This document shows, piece after piece, positions 1 through 10,870 of a stretch of 64,000 nt of DNA. The DNA lies in the NCBI RefSeq assembly GCF_004798865.1, contig NW_025336543.1:2243245-2307244 (forward strand), given 5' to 3'. Each line of letters starts with the position of its first letter. Position 1 is the stretch's first letter. The position numbers and the translations under genes were made by a program. The notes under the pieces were generated by a model. The model did not search any database and had not been told where the DNA came from. It saw nothing but the letters and a program-made list of their open reading frames with translations. The stretch comes from Varanus komodoensis (Eukaryota; Chordata; Lepidosauria; Squamata; Varanidae).

Positions 1-1191
1 CTGTTGAAAATGCACATTTGCTCCATAGACTAAAGGGTGAATATGTGCATGGTGGAGGGATTTGTGCATGTTTGGGAATAGGAATTTGTGGCTGAGCACA
101 TTTGCACAAATGCTTGTGAACTCATTTGCACAAAAGCCAAGTCTTTCTGTGGGTGGACACCCGAATGGCAGCCACCTGACGATTCACATAATGCAGTCAA
201 AAGGGATTGAATAAAACCTCCACATGAGACAGGCCCTTTTCAGTCACAATGTTTTAGACCGGGGAGAGCGACTTGCGGCTCTTGAAATGTTTGGCCTACA
301 ACTTCCAGTACCCTTCACCTTGACACAGCTAGTGTGCTGGAGTGGCTCAAGAGTTGGCTGTGACTGGGGGGACCTGGGTTCCAGTTGCTACCTGGCCATG
401 AAGTCCGCGAGTGACTTTGAGCCAATTGCTGACTCTCAGCCTAACAAGATAGTGTGGAAAAGATTGTGTACATTGCCTTGGGCTCCTCCCATGAGGAAAA
501 CTGGCAAGATATGAACACATTAATTCAATATGCTGGTTAGTGTTAAGGCAAATATCTGGATGGCACAAGTTGTCCACCACTCAGTTCCTTCCCTAATTGG
601 ATCTAGATAAGACCCTGTTATCTCAGAGGACAGCAAATGAACCGTTGTATGCCCATGTTATTTCTGGTGTCTTATTGTGACTAGGCGTTTTCTTTTATTA
701 TTATTATTTTCCGTGTATGGTTTTCCTTGTGTTATTCTTTTTATTTATGTATTTACCTTTTTGGAGCAAAGAACTCTTTGAGTCATGGCAGGTCACTGTA
801 CTAGTTGACTTTAAGCACTGGTCTACATATTCAAAACAAAAGAAAAACAAAACAAAAGAAACAGGTGGGATAGTCATCCTGGATTGTAGCAGATGGGGAA
901 TTCAGACAATGATGCAAATGGGGAATTTCGTGATGGAATGCTCCCCTGAGCAAACGCCCCCCAACAACCTCCAGCCCATGGAACACTACCACATCACGGA
1001 GAGAAAGGAGCTCAGCTCGGTGGAGCCTTCTCCCTGGTGTGCTAGCTTTCTATGTACAGGGAGCTGTATAAGCAGCCCCACCTGAAAGCCAGCATGGCAC
1101 AGCCCTAAGGGAGCTGCACCATGTGCTCTTTCCAAATGATGGTGCGAAGTCTCCTGCAGCGCTGTGACTCTCCAGGCCAAAGACCACTCAC
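1..1191 (-). other. IQSEC3: IQSEC3 intron, left edge, partial
   Basis: This is the start of the intron after the first PH exon. It holds a degraded tRNA-type SINE near 328-535. Otherwise I see AT-rich DNA and no exon. Confidence 0.8.
328..535 (+). repeat. tRNA-derived SINE, degraded
   Basis: The segment starts with a GCTAGTGTGCTGGAGTGGC-like head. It continues with a GGACCTGGGTTCCAGTTGC box B-like stretch and CATGAAGTCCGCGAGTGACT, then CTGACTCTCAGCCTAAC. This is the layout of the copies at 48425-48628 and 63198-63411. The 3' third is eroded. Confidence 0.6.
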
Positions 1192-1317
1192 CACCAGCAA
1201 GTCATTGAAGAGAAAAACCTCCCTCTGGTGAGCGGCTTGCTTCTGCACTTTGTTCACGTCGGTCACTTCGTAAAGGCGGCTACAACAGACCAGCCGGCGA
1301 TGCGGCACAGAGAGGAC
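1192..1317 (-). CDS. IQSEC3: IQSEC3 PH domain, first exon
   Basis: This 126-base exon encodes exactly 42 codons: [40 protein letters not shown] and LV. It forms the first strands of the pleckstrin-homology domain. In this family the domain binds acidic phospholipids and helps place the Sec7 domain on the membrane. The acceptor is CCTTCCAG and the donor GTG|GTGAGT. The phase is 0 at both ends. In human the next residues are ILKLCPKKKSS; no such sequence is found between 1 and 1191, so the next exon lies off the left edge of the window. Confidence 0.95.
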
Positions 1318-1707
1318 CTGGAAGGCAGAGAGACTGAGGAGGAATGGTCCCCTGCCTTGTCTACCTTCCCAGAACCATTACGCATGGATGAAGCTGCACA
1401 GTCTCACTGGCCATGGAAAAAGTGACCATGCCACCAAGTGTCCCAGATCACAGTTACGGCTGGCAGGGCTCCTTCATTTCAGGGCTTTCCTCTGCTGTGC
1501 ATCTCCTCACCCTGCCTGATGGGCGCAGAAGCAGAAGGCTTAGGAACCTGCACCACCACAAACCATGGGATGTGGGCCTGACTGCAAAAGCTCCTAGGTG
1601 TGTTCAGTGGGGCAGTTTCTAAACCCTGTGACAGCAAGAAATGGGGAATGAAAAGCATGTGTTTATTATTACAACTGAGCCCAGCCACAAAGGTACTTCC
1701 TGACAGT

Positions 1708-1885
1708 TAGGACCCCGAGGGTATGGAATGGGCTTTCATGGGAAGTGGTTGAAGCCCCATTGGTGAGGGTGTCCAAGGATAGGCTAGACGTGCACATGGT
1801 AGGCATGTCATGAGTGGAGCCAGCTGGAGCAGGGGGTCAGACTAGATGACCCAGGAGACACCTTCTGACTTGCTCAGTTTCTGTT
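1708..1885 (+). repeat. CR1-type LINE 3' end fragment
   Basis: It encodes the residue of the usual LINE C-terminus and 3' UTR: GGTATGGAATGGGCTTTCAT..., then GGTCAGACTAGATGACCC. That last phrase is the common ending of CR1-clade elements. A closely related tail lies at 19779-19862. Confidence 0.65.
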
Positions 1886-2010
1886 TCTAAAATGTCGGAA
1901 CGTATCCTCATTCTCCAAGGAGTGCTCCTCCAAGCATGCCATTTCTTTCCTTCTTCCTTGTCCTACAGGTTTTCCATTTTTATTTTCCAACAACCACTAT
2001 ACATTCCATG

Positions 2011-2050
2011 GTTTGTTTGTTTGTTTGTTTGTTTGTTTGTTTGTTTGTTT
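2011..2050. repeat. (GTTT)n microsatellite
   Basis: Ten perfect copies of a GTTT unit are present. Confidence 0.95.
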
Positions 2051-3004
2051 AAAACTTTTATACTCATTCTATACATAAAAGTCTCAGGATAGGTTCTCAC
2101 ACATGCTCAATTCTCACTGAGCTGTTTAGGGGGAACTGCCACATCATGTTCATGAGTTGTCAAGTCTATTTTGTACTTCTGTACGCGCTGCTGTTCCTCT
2201 GGGCAGGATGATTCCCTCCCTTTGCTTTTCAGTGGCCAGATGGACAGTAATTCTTCCCAAACTCACTACCTGTGTTAGCTACTAGAGGGAATGATTTATA
2301 CAGCTACATCATACACTCTGCACTTTGCAAAACAATGTAATACCAATACCTGGTTCCCGCTTCAGAGAACTTATAGCCCAATTAAATGGAAGAAAAGCAG
2401 AGGGACAGGAGTGGGGGGAAAGACAGAGGGAAGGGGGAAAGGGAACTAATATGTGCAGATGCAGCCTTTTCCTTGGGGCTTAATTGCAGATGGGGTCAGG
2501 ATTAGGGAACTAATTTCCTAATGTAACTGCTGTGCTCACAGATGGGCCTTGAAGAATTTCCCTGCTTTGCAACTGAAGTTTCCAAGGCTGAAGGCAGGTA
2601 TGCTTTGCAGAAGCCTCTGCTGCCGGGAAAAATCTAAAGGGCAAATACATTTTTAAGAATTGCCAAATGAAGTAAAAATAATTACACCTGGGTTTAGGGA
2701 AAGATAAAAGGAAAGAGCTGATGAGATGGGCATATTACGTTGGGAAGGAGAGGGAAGGGAAATGAAATCTGCAGGTCAGTCCCTGGCACCTCAAGCTAGA
2801 GGGGCTGTGCAGCAGCTGAACCTCGCTCTTCCCGAGAACTTGCTGAGCTTCTGTCAGTCAGATTAGACAATACTGGGCTAAATTACCAACCACTCTGGTA
2901 TGAGGTTACTTCCTAAGGAAAAATCAACTGCAGAAAATTTATGACTGCAAGTGAGAAATCATCCCTGTCAGGCAGACACCCTGCAGTGCTGTATAAAGGC
3001 TCAC

Positions 3005-3144
3005 CGTTTTCATCCCAACAATGGATTTTTCCACTTTGGTGACATAGGTCACGTGATCTTCATTGGATTTGAGCTCTCTCTGCTGGATCCTCTCATAAAT
3101 TCCCACCACCAAGTCCCGGGGAATATCAGCACCATCATCCACAC
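3005..3144 (-). CDS. IQSEC3: IQSEC3 Sec7-PH connector exon
   Basis: This 140-base exon encodes [40 protein letters not shown] and IVGMKT. It closes the Sec7 domain (helices after the ARF groove) and begins the linker to the PH domain. The acceptor is CTCCACAG and the donor ACG|GTGAGC. The end is in phase 0. The intron to the previous exon is only 488 bases. Conservative changes from human are seen (Asp for Glu after IPR, Arg for Lys in IQQRELK), consistent with a working gene. Confidence 0.95.
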
Positions 3145-3632
3145 CTGTGGAGCACAAACAGCAAAGAACAGGCTAGGTATATACCTGAACTTTCAGGATG
3201 TTTTGCAGCATATTGTTCTTAAGGACATGAAAAAAGTAAAGATATAGTAGTCGTCTTCTGTAAGGGTATATTATTTCCCGCCCACTGGGCACTTCGGTCA
3301 AATAAGCATCACATGGTTTAGAAGTACAACTAAAATCTGTCACATAATTTGACCACAAACTATACATTTCTTTTCAGTGTCATAATTCACTAGCAGGCAA
3401 TTTCAAATGTAAATATATCTATAAGGTAAATGGGCAAAAGCTGTTGGCCTTCTTTCCCTCTCTCTCTAGGAGAAGTAGAAATCCTACCTTCTTTCCCGCA
3501 AGACACACAAATTTTAGCTATCCCAATGTCAACTCCACACAACCTTGGCTTGAACTCTACTTCACTAGAAGTCTAGTTAATGCAGGATTTCAAATAACAA
3601 GGAAGAGTGGCTCATCCAAGCAGTATTCTTAC
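3145..3632 (-). other. IQSEC3: IQSEC3 intron, short
   Basis: This 488-base intron has canonical borders. I see no repeat or regulatory signal in it. Confidence 0.9.
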
Positions 3633-3799
3633 CCCTCAGGTTTCGTATGAAATCCTCCAGCATCATCTTCCTGTCGGGTTTGATGTTAGGACTATACATA
3701 TCTGTATTGAGCAGGATGATGGCAAAAGCCAGTATGAAGATGGTGTCTGGGTTATGGAACTGTTGGACCACATCTGGGTTACACATGCAATACCGCTGG
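3633..3799 (-). CDS. IQSEC3: IQSEC3 Sec7 domain exon 3
   Basis: This 167-base exon encodes [40 protein letters not shown] and [17 protein letters not shown]. It contains Sec7 motif 2, the FAIILLNTD segment, part of the ARF-binding groove that is the classic target site of brefeldin A in sensitive family members; BRAG proteins are regarded as brefeldin-resistant. The acceptor is CTTTCTGCAG and the donor AGGG|GTAAGA, and the phases match both neighbours. There is one difference from human as I recall it: Asp for Glu in CNPDVVQQ. Confidence 0.95.
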
Positions 3800-4559
3800 C
3801 TGCAGAAAGAGGGAGACAAAGTCAATACATGTCAATGGAAATCAAAGGCTCCTTAGTCACTAATATGCATATAGACCTCTCTGGAGATGCTAAAAGTGTT
3901 TACTCTCTACCTAGCAATGATTATAACAAAGTTGTACAAATCCGCAAGCTGTGTCTCAGAATAAATGAACGTATCGCTCACTTTGTGTGGATTCAAAAGA
4001 CCAGGTAACCTGTGATAAGCTTAGCCAGTTCCAGCTTGTCTCACACTGATTGGTTCTTCTCTGATAGGATGTCTATCTACAGCAACTGGTCCATTATCAG
4101 AATTTCAAACATCTGAAAGACAGCTTTCATGGGAGAATGTCTCATCTGCATTTGCCCGAACTGAAGACTCACACCAGAGTCTTCTTGGTGCACAGGATGA
4201 TTGTCCCGTGACAACCTGGCCAAGCGCAGCCTCTGGAACCCTGCCATTTCTTCGCAGAACTACTTAATCACGTGCAAGCAGATCTCCAGCATCAGGGTTT
4301 ATCTGTAGGGAAGCTGTAACCTACAGTGCAACCCTGCCTTTGTCTACTCAGACATAACCTGGATGGAAGTCAATGGGGTTTATTCCAAGGTAAGCCGATA
4401 TAGCAGGTGTGGGGAACCTGTTCCACATTTCCTTGGGAATCATCTGTTGGGAGCCACACTTCCTTGAGGTTCATCTCAGTGGGGTTGCATTTCCTTAGGG
4501 GAAATTTGTTGCGGGTCACATGCTGTCTGCAGGGTGTGTCCAAAGCCAGAGGTACGTGG

Positions 4560-4682
4560 GCACACCCCTCTTCTCCCCTTCTTTCCGCCACCCCTTCCCT
4601 CTCCCCCTCTCCCCCCTCCCACTGCCACACATTTTTCTCTTTCTAACACCTTCTCTCTCCTCACCCCTTCCTTCCTCCCTAA
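4560..4682. repeat. Pyrimidine-rich low-complexity tract
   Basis: About 120 bases are mostly C and T on the plus strand (purines on the gene's sense strand). The tract lies inside an intron well away from either splice site. Confidence 0.85.
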
Positions 4683-5330
4683 CCAGCAGGGAGCCAGACA
4701 GGCAGATAAATTGCTCTTGCAAGAGGTCTGAATGGATTGTTTACAGAAAACTTTTCAAACTGGTCTGTGAGCTGCCACATCCCCACCTCAGTGTATAGCT
4801 GTGCCGTCTTAATTATTGATCTGAATTCATACAAACATGTGAGAACTTAAACAAAAAACTAACAAAAGCACACCTTGCCTAACGTGTGCCGAACAAGTAA
4901 TTGTCCCACAGATATTGCGAAGAAAAAACAGGTGAGGACTGGCTACAGCATCGTAAGGACTGGCTACAGTGTCAATTTTCTTTTGCCTGAGAACAGGAGA
5001 AAGAGGCGCTGTATCTATTCTGTCAGTGCAACAAGGAAAGATGGGGCCCCTGCTTTTCTAGCCAATAAGAATGCAGGTGTTCCTTTTCAGGTGAATATGA
5101 GGAAACATGTACAGGGATCTATTGGCGCACATCCCATGCACCCCCCCCCCCGTAATTTCCTCACTGAGGCAACCAGCTGCCTTTAGCATGGATGCTTCAT
5201 AGGTGGACTTACAGCCATGGGCATTTCCTATTAAAAGGTATTTTGTGTGACAACAGTCTGTATGTGGTGCAGAAAGTGGTCTTCTACACTACAGCGGTGC
5301 CCACAGAGACCCACTGCAGCAGCTTCACCC

Positions 5331-5333
<3 letters not shown>

Positions 5334-5367
<34 letters not shown>
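5334..5367. repeat. (CA)n microsatellite
   Basis: About 17 uninterrupted CA units are present. Confidence 0.95.
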
Positions 5368-5369
<2 letters not shown>

Positions 5370-5806
5370 GCAGAGGGCAGGCTTTTCCAAGCCTGCTGCA
5401 AAGGGCACAGTCTCACTCCTTTGCTTGTGGAGCTGAACATATTTAGAAAGCACCGTCTTTGCAACGGAAGCATCAGGAGAGAATGTGCCTTCTAAATATA
5501 CACCTTCCCTCTGATGAAGGTCACTGGCAGCCTGAAAGACATCTGTTGTGCACTGTTAGCTTTTATTTATTATTACATTTATATATTATTTCATAAATGC
5601 AGTAATATAAATCTAACCATATCTTGTTTTAATTACACACATGTGATAACAACAGCATCTTGCTTTCCCTCCTCCTGCCCCCTTGCAAGGAACTCAAGGT
5701 GAGGTTTCTGCCTCTTGGCGCCCATCTCTGCACTTCTCTCACTCCATCCCTTTCTCCCTTCCAGTTTTCAAATCTCATATTTCTCATGCCTTGGCTCAGC
5801 TCTTAC

Positions 5807-5929
5807 CTGAACGCTTCGATCAGCCGTTCCACTTTCTGGGCCTCTCCCTGCACCCGGATGTGGGCTTGAAATTTCCGCAAAGCTTCATCAAGCTCCATGC
5901 CAGAGAAGTCCATTTCATCTACCACACAG
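5807..5929 (-). CDS. IQSEC3: IQSEC3 Sec7 domain exon 2
   Basis: This 123-base exon encodes the tail of an Asp codon, then [40 protein letters not shown] and the first two bases of a Ser codon. [20 protein letters not shown] is the middle of the Sec7 domain (compare FRLPGEAQKIDR in cytohesins). This part builds the hydrophobic groove that holds the ARF switch regions. The acceptor is TCCTTAG and the donor CAG|GTAAGA. The intron that separates it from the previous exon is about 10 kb, the second largest between two exons in the window. No frame damage is seen. Confidence 0.95.
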
Positions 5930-6134
5930 CTAAGGAAACAGGGAAAGGAACAGCTTCAGAATCCACCCTGAGTTTGAGTACAAATGCTGCTGTGTCACTG
6001 TAGGCGTGGACCCCAATACCAGAGGGCTGTGTAACCAAAGGTCCTCAAGGAACAGATCTCTAGGATGCCTGGAAGGCAGGCAAAAGTAGTTTTTAAGAGA
6101 GGGGAAACTGGTGAGGAGAGGCATCCTAGGGTGG

Positions 6135-6245
6135 CCTGGTTCCTCTTTGACAAAGCATATTCTTCTGTGTGGAGGGCTGCCAAAGGACTGTTCTTTGTTT
6201 GAAGGCACCCTCTATTTGATGGGCTGTCCTCTAAAGATGAGAGTA
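6135..6245 (+). repeat. Dispersed repeat of unknown family
   Basis: The phrase CCTCTATTTGATGGGCTGTC and its surroundings recur in reverse complement near 46365-46500, with a shared GAGGACTGT / CTTTGAAG context. Two copies in one window suggest an interspersed repeat; I cannot name it. Confidence 0.4.
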
Positions 6246-8439
6246 GGGCCCCTGAAGCTGCCCCCTGACTGCATTTGGCCCACAGGTCACCAGGTCAGCC
6301 TTCCCCATGATGGGACTGTACTGCTATTTACAGTAAACTAATGACTTCTAGGTTTGCATTGATATATTGAAATTAGCACATGCACACTTCATGCTCTATC
6401 CCCCTTCGTCCCCTTTTCTGGTGAAGCATTTCCTCTTTTTCACATGATGCATAAACAGCGGCCCTATTTTGCTTCCAATGGCATGTGCACATCACTTATT
6501 TTGCACCGGCTTCGACAAATCCTGCAGCCTGAACGCCCCATAGCAAGAGTGGCATCATCCTATGGTTGGCGGGCAGCTCTGCAGGGCTGAACCAGGAAAC
6601 TCCTCCCTCCTACTCTGCTCTTCAGCTCCACTGAGCCAACCAGGCAAGCTCCCCACCCTCTGTGAGGACAGCCCACAGGGCAAGACGTTTCCCAGACTGG
6701 GGTGGGGGTACTTGATAGTTTTAGCTTCAGCAGCCAGGCCAGCCCAAACTTGCAGACCTGCTGCTTTTCCCCACCATCAACTTTCATCAAATATAAAACC
6801 CTACATAAACCATTTCCCATAAATGGAAGCAACATGAGTGTGCTCCCCTCTTTCAAACCATGGTTAACTCTCTGGGGGGGAAATGACAACTGATCATCTG
6901 TCTCTAGCCACAGAGACCTTTCTGTGCCAAAGGAGCTGCTGAAACTGAACTGAAGCATAAAAGGGTGGGAGGCATCAGTGTGACTGCTTTCCCAAGTCAC
7001 TCTTTTTTTTTCCCACTCCAAGTGCGAGATCAGAGGTTGTTTGCAGAGGGAGAAGGTACACCAAAGAACCGTTCCTTCCCCCTTTGCCTCCCTCCTTTCT
7101 GTTTTTTATTTTTATTTTACTAGCACATGCATTTCTTCTTCCCAAGGGGTCCCATCAAGGCTTCTCACTGCTAAATACTTAGCTTTGATAACTGCTGAAA
7201 AAATCCTGATTAATCAATACCAGGTTCACAGTGGAAGTCACCTCTGGGGATCTTAAATTGAAAAAAAAAGGCAGGCAGGCAGCAGGCAGGCAGAGAAATC
7301 AAGTCCTTTAGGGCACTCTGCTTCTTTGCACTTAGACACCATTAAAGTTTGAAGCCTTGCCAACAAAATGGGAACTGTAGATCTCATAATTTTGATCAGC
7401 AGGACATCAGACTTGTCCTGCCAAGGCTTTGTTCAATGACTGTCCCCAAATGTCTAATGGGCCTAAGAGTTTCTCAAGAGGGCTTCTTAATTTTCCCAAA
7501 GAATGGTACTGGCTGTTCCACACTTTGCCAGGGGACTGGTCCAGCCCAACTTCACTTTGCTGTGTAGCTTCTTAAAACATTGATTCAATTATCCATTAGC
7601 CAATCGAGTTTGATAGTGCAAGATACAGAAGCATCTCGCTGAGCTGCTCCTGGCTCCCACGCAACAGAGAGAACTTTGTGGCTGAAGAAGGCACAGCCAC
7701 ATGGAGAGGTGAAAGCAGCAAGGATTCGACTTAGCTGCCCTTTAGCTCTCTGCACTCAAGAAACCTGGATAACACTGAGTCCCAGGGCAGCTTCGACCCC
7801 CTCCCTTGATGCTACTATTATGAAGGGGGAAAGGAATCAAGAGCCCATGAGATCAATGTCATTTCAACTTCAACGGTCCTTATTTCTTCCTGCTCTTTCT
7901 GGCCACAGGTAACAAAACCAGAAGCAACCGCCTCCCCGGCTGATGAGGGCCTGCATCCCACTGGTACTCCTCCGCCGTAAGGCGCCTAGAACAGGACTCA
8001 CTGGGGCATTGAGGCCTCCTAGCGCGAGGATTTGGGAGAGGCAGGAAGCAGCTGCGCTGTTGTGGGCCAGGGATCTACTCAGCCGAGCGCAATGACCTAC
8101 TTTCAGGCTTTTTCCGCTCAGGTGACAATGTAGTGGGAGCCGGCTTCCAACTAAAAGCGTCTGTAATGAACTGGCGAACCACACTTAGGGAAGGAATAGA
8201 GGAGAAGCAGCCAGGTGGAAACTCTTAAAACCGCAAGGCACAAAGATATTAATAAGTAACAGCACCGTTCTTTCCCCAAGAAGGAAAACCACTTCAGGAC
8301 AAGCCTGGAGGAGGAAAGCTCCTCTTGCCTCAATCTTGGCAGCACCTGGACTCACTAACAGTCACTAACAGGGGTCACATTTAATTCAGCCATTGCTCTC
8401 TTTCCAAACATCCACCATTATGCCATTACTTTAAGAACA

Positions 8440-10500
8440 GCAGAACAGAAGAAAAGCCATGCTACCTCAGACCAGTCCGGCGTTCTGTACACACAGTGGC
8501 AACCCAGCAGTGCAAGGGATGCCTCAAGCAGGATGGGGAGAAGACCTCTGCCTGCCCAAGTCCTTCAGCGACGAAGGCATGCGGCCACCGGTAAAGGAGA
8601 CAGCTCACTGCCATCAAGGCTAGCAGCCACTGATAGCTCCCTCCTCCATGACTCTGCCCAATCCCCTTCTAAAGCTACCCAAATTGATCGCCCTCATCAC
8701 TTCCTGTGACAGTGCATTCCACAGTTGAACTATATGTTGTGTGAAGAAGGACTTCTGTTTTTCTGTCCTTAACTTCCCACCAATCAGCTTCATGGGATGG
8801 CCTGGCTTCTAGCATTATGGGAGAGGCAGAAAAATATCTCCTCCACTTTCTCCACACCGTGCATAATTTTAAACAACTCTGTCATATCTCCCCTTACTTG
8901 CCCTTTTTCTATGCTAAACAGTTCTAACTCTTGTTGCCATTCCTCATAGGGGAGCTGCTCCATCCCCTTGATCATTTTAGTTGCCCCTCTTTGCACTTTT
9001 TTCCAACTCAATAATGTCCTTCTTCAGGTAAGGCAACCAAAACTGTGGCACACCAAGGATTTGTATACAGGGAGCATGATCTTAGTTCTATTTTCTGTTC
9101 CATTCCTAATTATGCCCAGCGTGGAGTCTGCCTTTTTCACAGCAGCTGCACACTGGACCGACATTTTCACTGAACTGTCCACCAGCACCTAAGATCCCTT
9201 TCCTGACCAGGCACTGCTCAGATCTCATCAGCATATGCTTGAAGTCAGGATTTTTTTTTTGTCCCTAAAGGCATTACCTTACACTTGCTTACACTGACCT
9301 GCATTTGCCATTGTGAGGCCCGTCCTCCCAGTTTGGAGAGACCCCTTTAAAGGTCCTTACAATCCCTCCATTGGTTTTAACCACCCTGAATAGCTTGGGG
9401 TCATTGTTAAATTAGCCTCTTTGCTACTTACTCCTAATTCTGGATCATTTATTAATAGCATGAAAATCTTTGATCCTAATATAGAAGGCTGTGGGACACC
9501 AACGGTTACATCCCTCCACTTGGAGAAATTACCATCTATTCCCATGCTCTATCTTCTGTTCTTTAACCCATTCCTGATCCATAAGAGCCCCTTCCCCTTT
9601 TATTTAATGACTGCTAAGTTTGCTCAGGAATGGGGTGAGGGAATTTGTCAAAAACCTTGTGGAAATCCAAGTAAACAATGTCTACTTATTGCCCCGGCCA
9701 TGGGCTCACTGACCTTTTCAAAGAACTCTAATAGCTGAGTAAGATAGGATTTACCCTTGTAGAAGCCATGTGGAATTGTTCTCAGCATTTGCTTACTGAT
9801 TCTATCTTTAATAATACTTTAAAGCAACTTATCCAAAACCCACATTAAGCAACTGCGCTGTAATTCCCTAGATCCCCTTTTAAAAATTGGTGTTACATTG
9901 GTCATTCTCCAGTTCTCTGGTACGAGACCTGATTTTAGGGACACATTAAATATTTTGGTAAGAAGGTCTGCATTTCCATATTTCGGTTCTTATAGAATTC
10001 TAGGATGGATAGCATCTGGGCCAGATGATTTACTGACTTTCAATTTGTCAATATTTCATCTTTGGTCACTGTGATCTGTCTTGATTCCTCAGACTCCTTT
10101 CTAGAATACAGATGTTCAGAAACAGGTATGTGTTCTGCATCCTCTACTGTGGGGACAAACCAAACCAAACCAGACCAGACCAAACCAGACCATCCAGCTT
10201 CTTTGCAATCTCCTATGGTGCTCCTTTAATTCCATTGACATTCAATGGTCCAGCTGCTTCTCTAGCTGGTTTCTTTCTTCTGATAAAGTTAAAACATTCT
10301 TTATTGTTAGCCTTGATGTTACCAATATGCTCCCCAAACTGTTTCTTTCCTTCTATTATTGTCTGCATCTCACCTGTGCAAGCTTGTGATGCCTTTTGTT
10401 TTTCTTACCTGGGCAAGCCTTCTATTTCTCGAGGGAAGCTTTCTTCTCTAATATCTTCCTTGACTCCATGCATTAATCACACCAGTTGCTCCTCTTATAT
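8440..10500 (-). mobile_element. CR1-clade LINE, 5' truncated and degraded
   Basis: Read on the minus strand, this element has a piece of reverse transcriptase (GIDGNFSKWRDVTVGVPQ, INDPELGVSS) at 9357-9545. Its C-terminal conserved end (KVQRGATKMIKGMEQLPYEE, ELFKIMHGVEKVEE) is at 8790-9011. A long 3' UTR follows, with a TGCATTCCACAGTTGAACTA phrase read on the plus strand. The 5' part reaches about 10500 and is the linker before the RT domain; the endonuclease domain is absent. Frames are broken by several frameshifts and stops, and family-typical VPQG reads VPQP. The element is about 2.06 kb against about 4 kb or more for a whole one. Subfamily not decided: L3-like or CR1. Confidence 0.85.
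10155..10192. repeat. AAACC/AGACC short tandem array
   Basis: ACCAA and ACCAG units of five bases are repeated seven or so times inside the LINE body. They look like a microsatellite that grew after insertion. Confidence 0.8.
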
Positions 10501-10795
10501 GAACATCTATGCACAGTGTACAGGAGATGTGAGGCAAAGGAGACAACTGGGCATAATAGAGGGCCAGTGAGCCAAGGGAAAGACTCCCTCTTCAACACAC
10601 ACACACACACAGAGGAATCCCCTCTTTGGCATTACTTAAAAGCTGCAGGAGTTCTGCCCTCCTGAAAAGTCTGGTCACTTTGGCTGCTGCCTCATTTCCC
10701 ATGTCAGTCTCTTCCAAGATGCAGAGACATCCAGGTCCTTCAATAAGGGCATATACAAACAACCACACCAGTTTTTAAATGAGCAGAAGCAGGAA

Positions 10796-10870
10796 GCCGG
10801 GGTGTTGAACCTCTCAGCCCAAGGGCCAAATTCCAATTTGGAGAACCCCTCAGCCTTCCAGGGGTGAATG
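10796..10870 (+). mobile_element. hAT-type non-autonomous element, fragment
   Basis: The segment CTCTCAGCCCAAGGGCCAAA matches, in reverse complement, the right end of the element at 44687-45029. Only one end is recognised here. Confidence 0.5.

Larger units (their letters stand above)
1318..3004 (-). other. IQSEC3: IQSEC3 intron
   Basis: This 1687-base intron has canonical ends. It contains a LINE 3' tail (about 1708-1885) and a GTTT repeat (2011-2050). Nothing else is recognised. Confidence 0.9.
3800..5806 (-). other. IQSEC3: IQSEC3 intron
   Basis: This 2007-base intron contains a pyrimidine-rich stretch (4560-4682), a 14-base tandem phrase AGGACTGGCTACAG repeated near 4935-4970, and a CA microsatellite (5334-5367). 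Near 4360-4395 a phrase GAAGTCAATGGGGTTTATTC resembles a dispersed reptile repeat. Confidence 0.9.

Noticed and set aside
6560-7021. Minus-strand open frame of 153 codons in an intron
   Set aside because: It shows no match to IQSEC3 sequence, which is continuous between the neighbouring exons, and no known domain.
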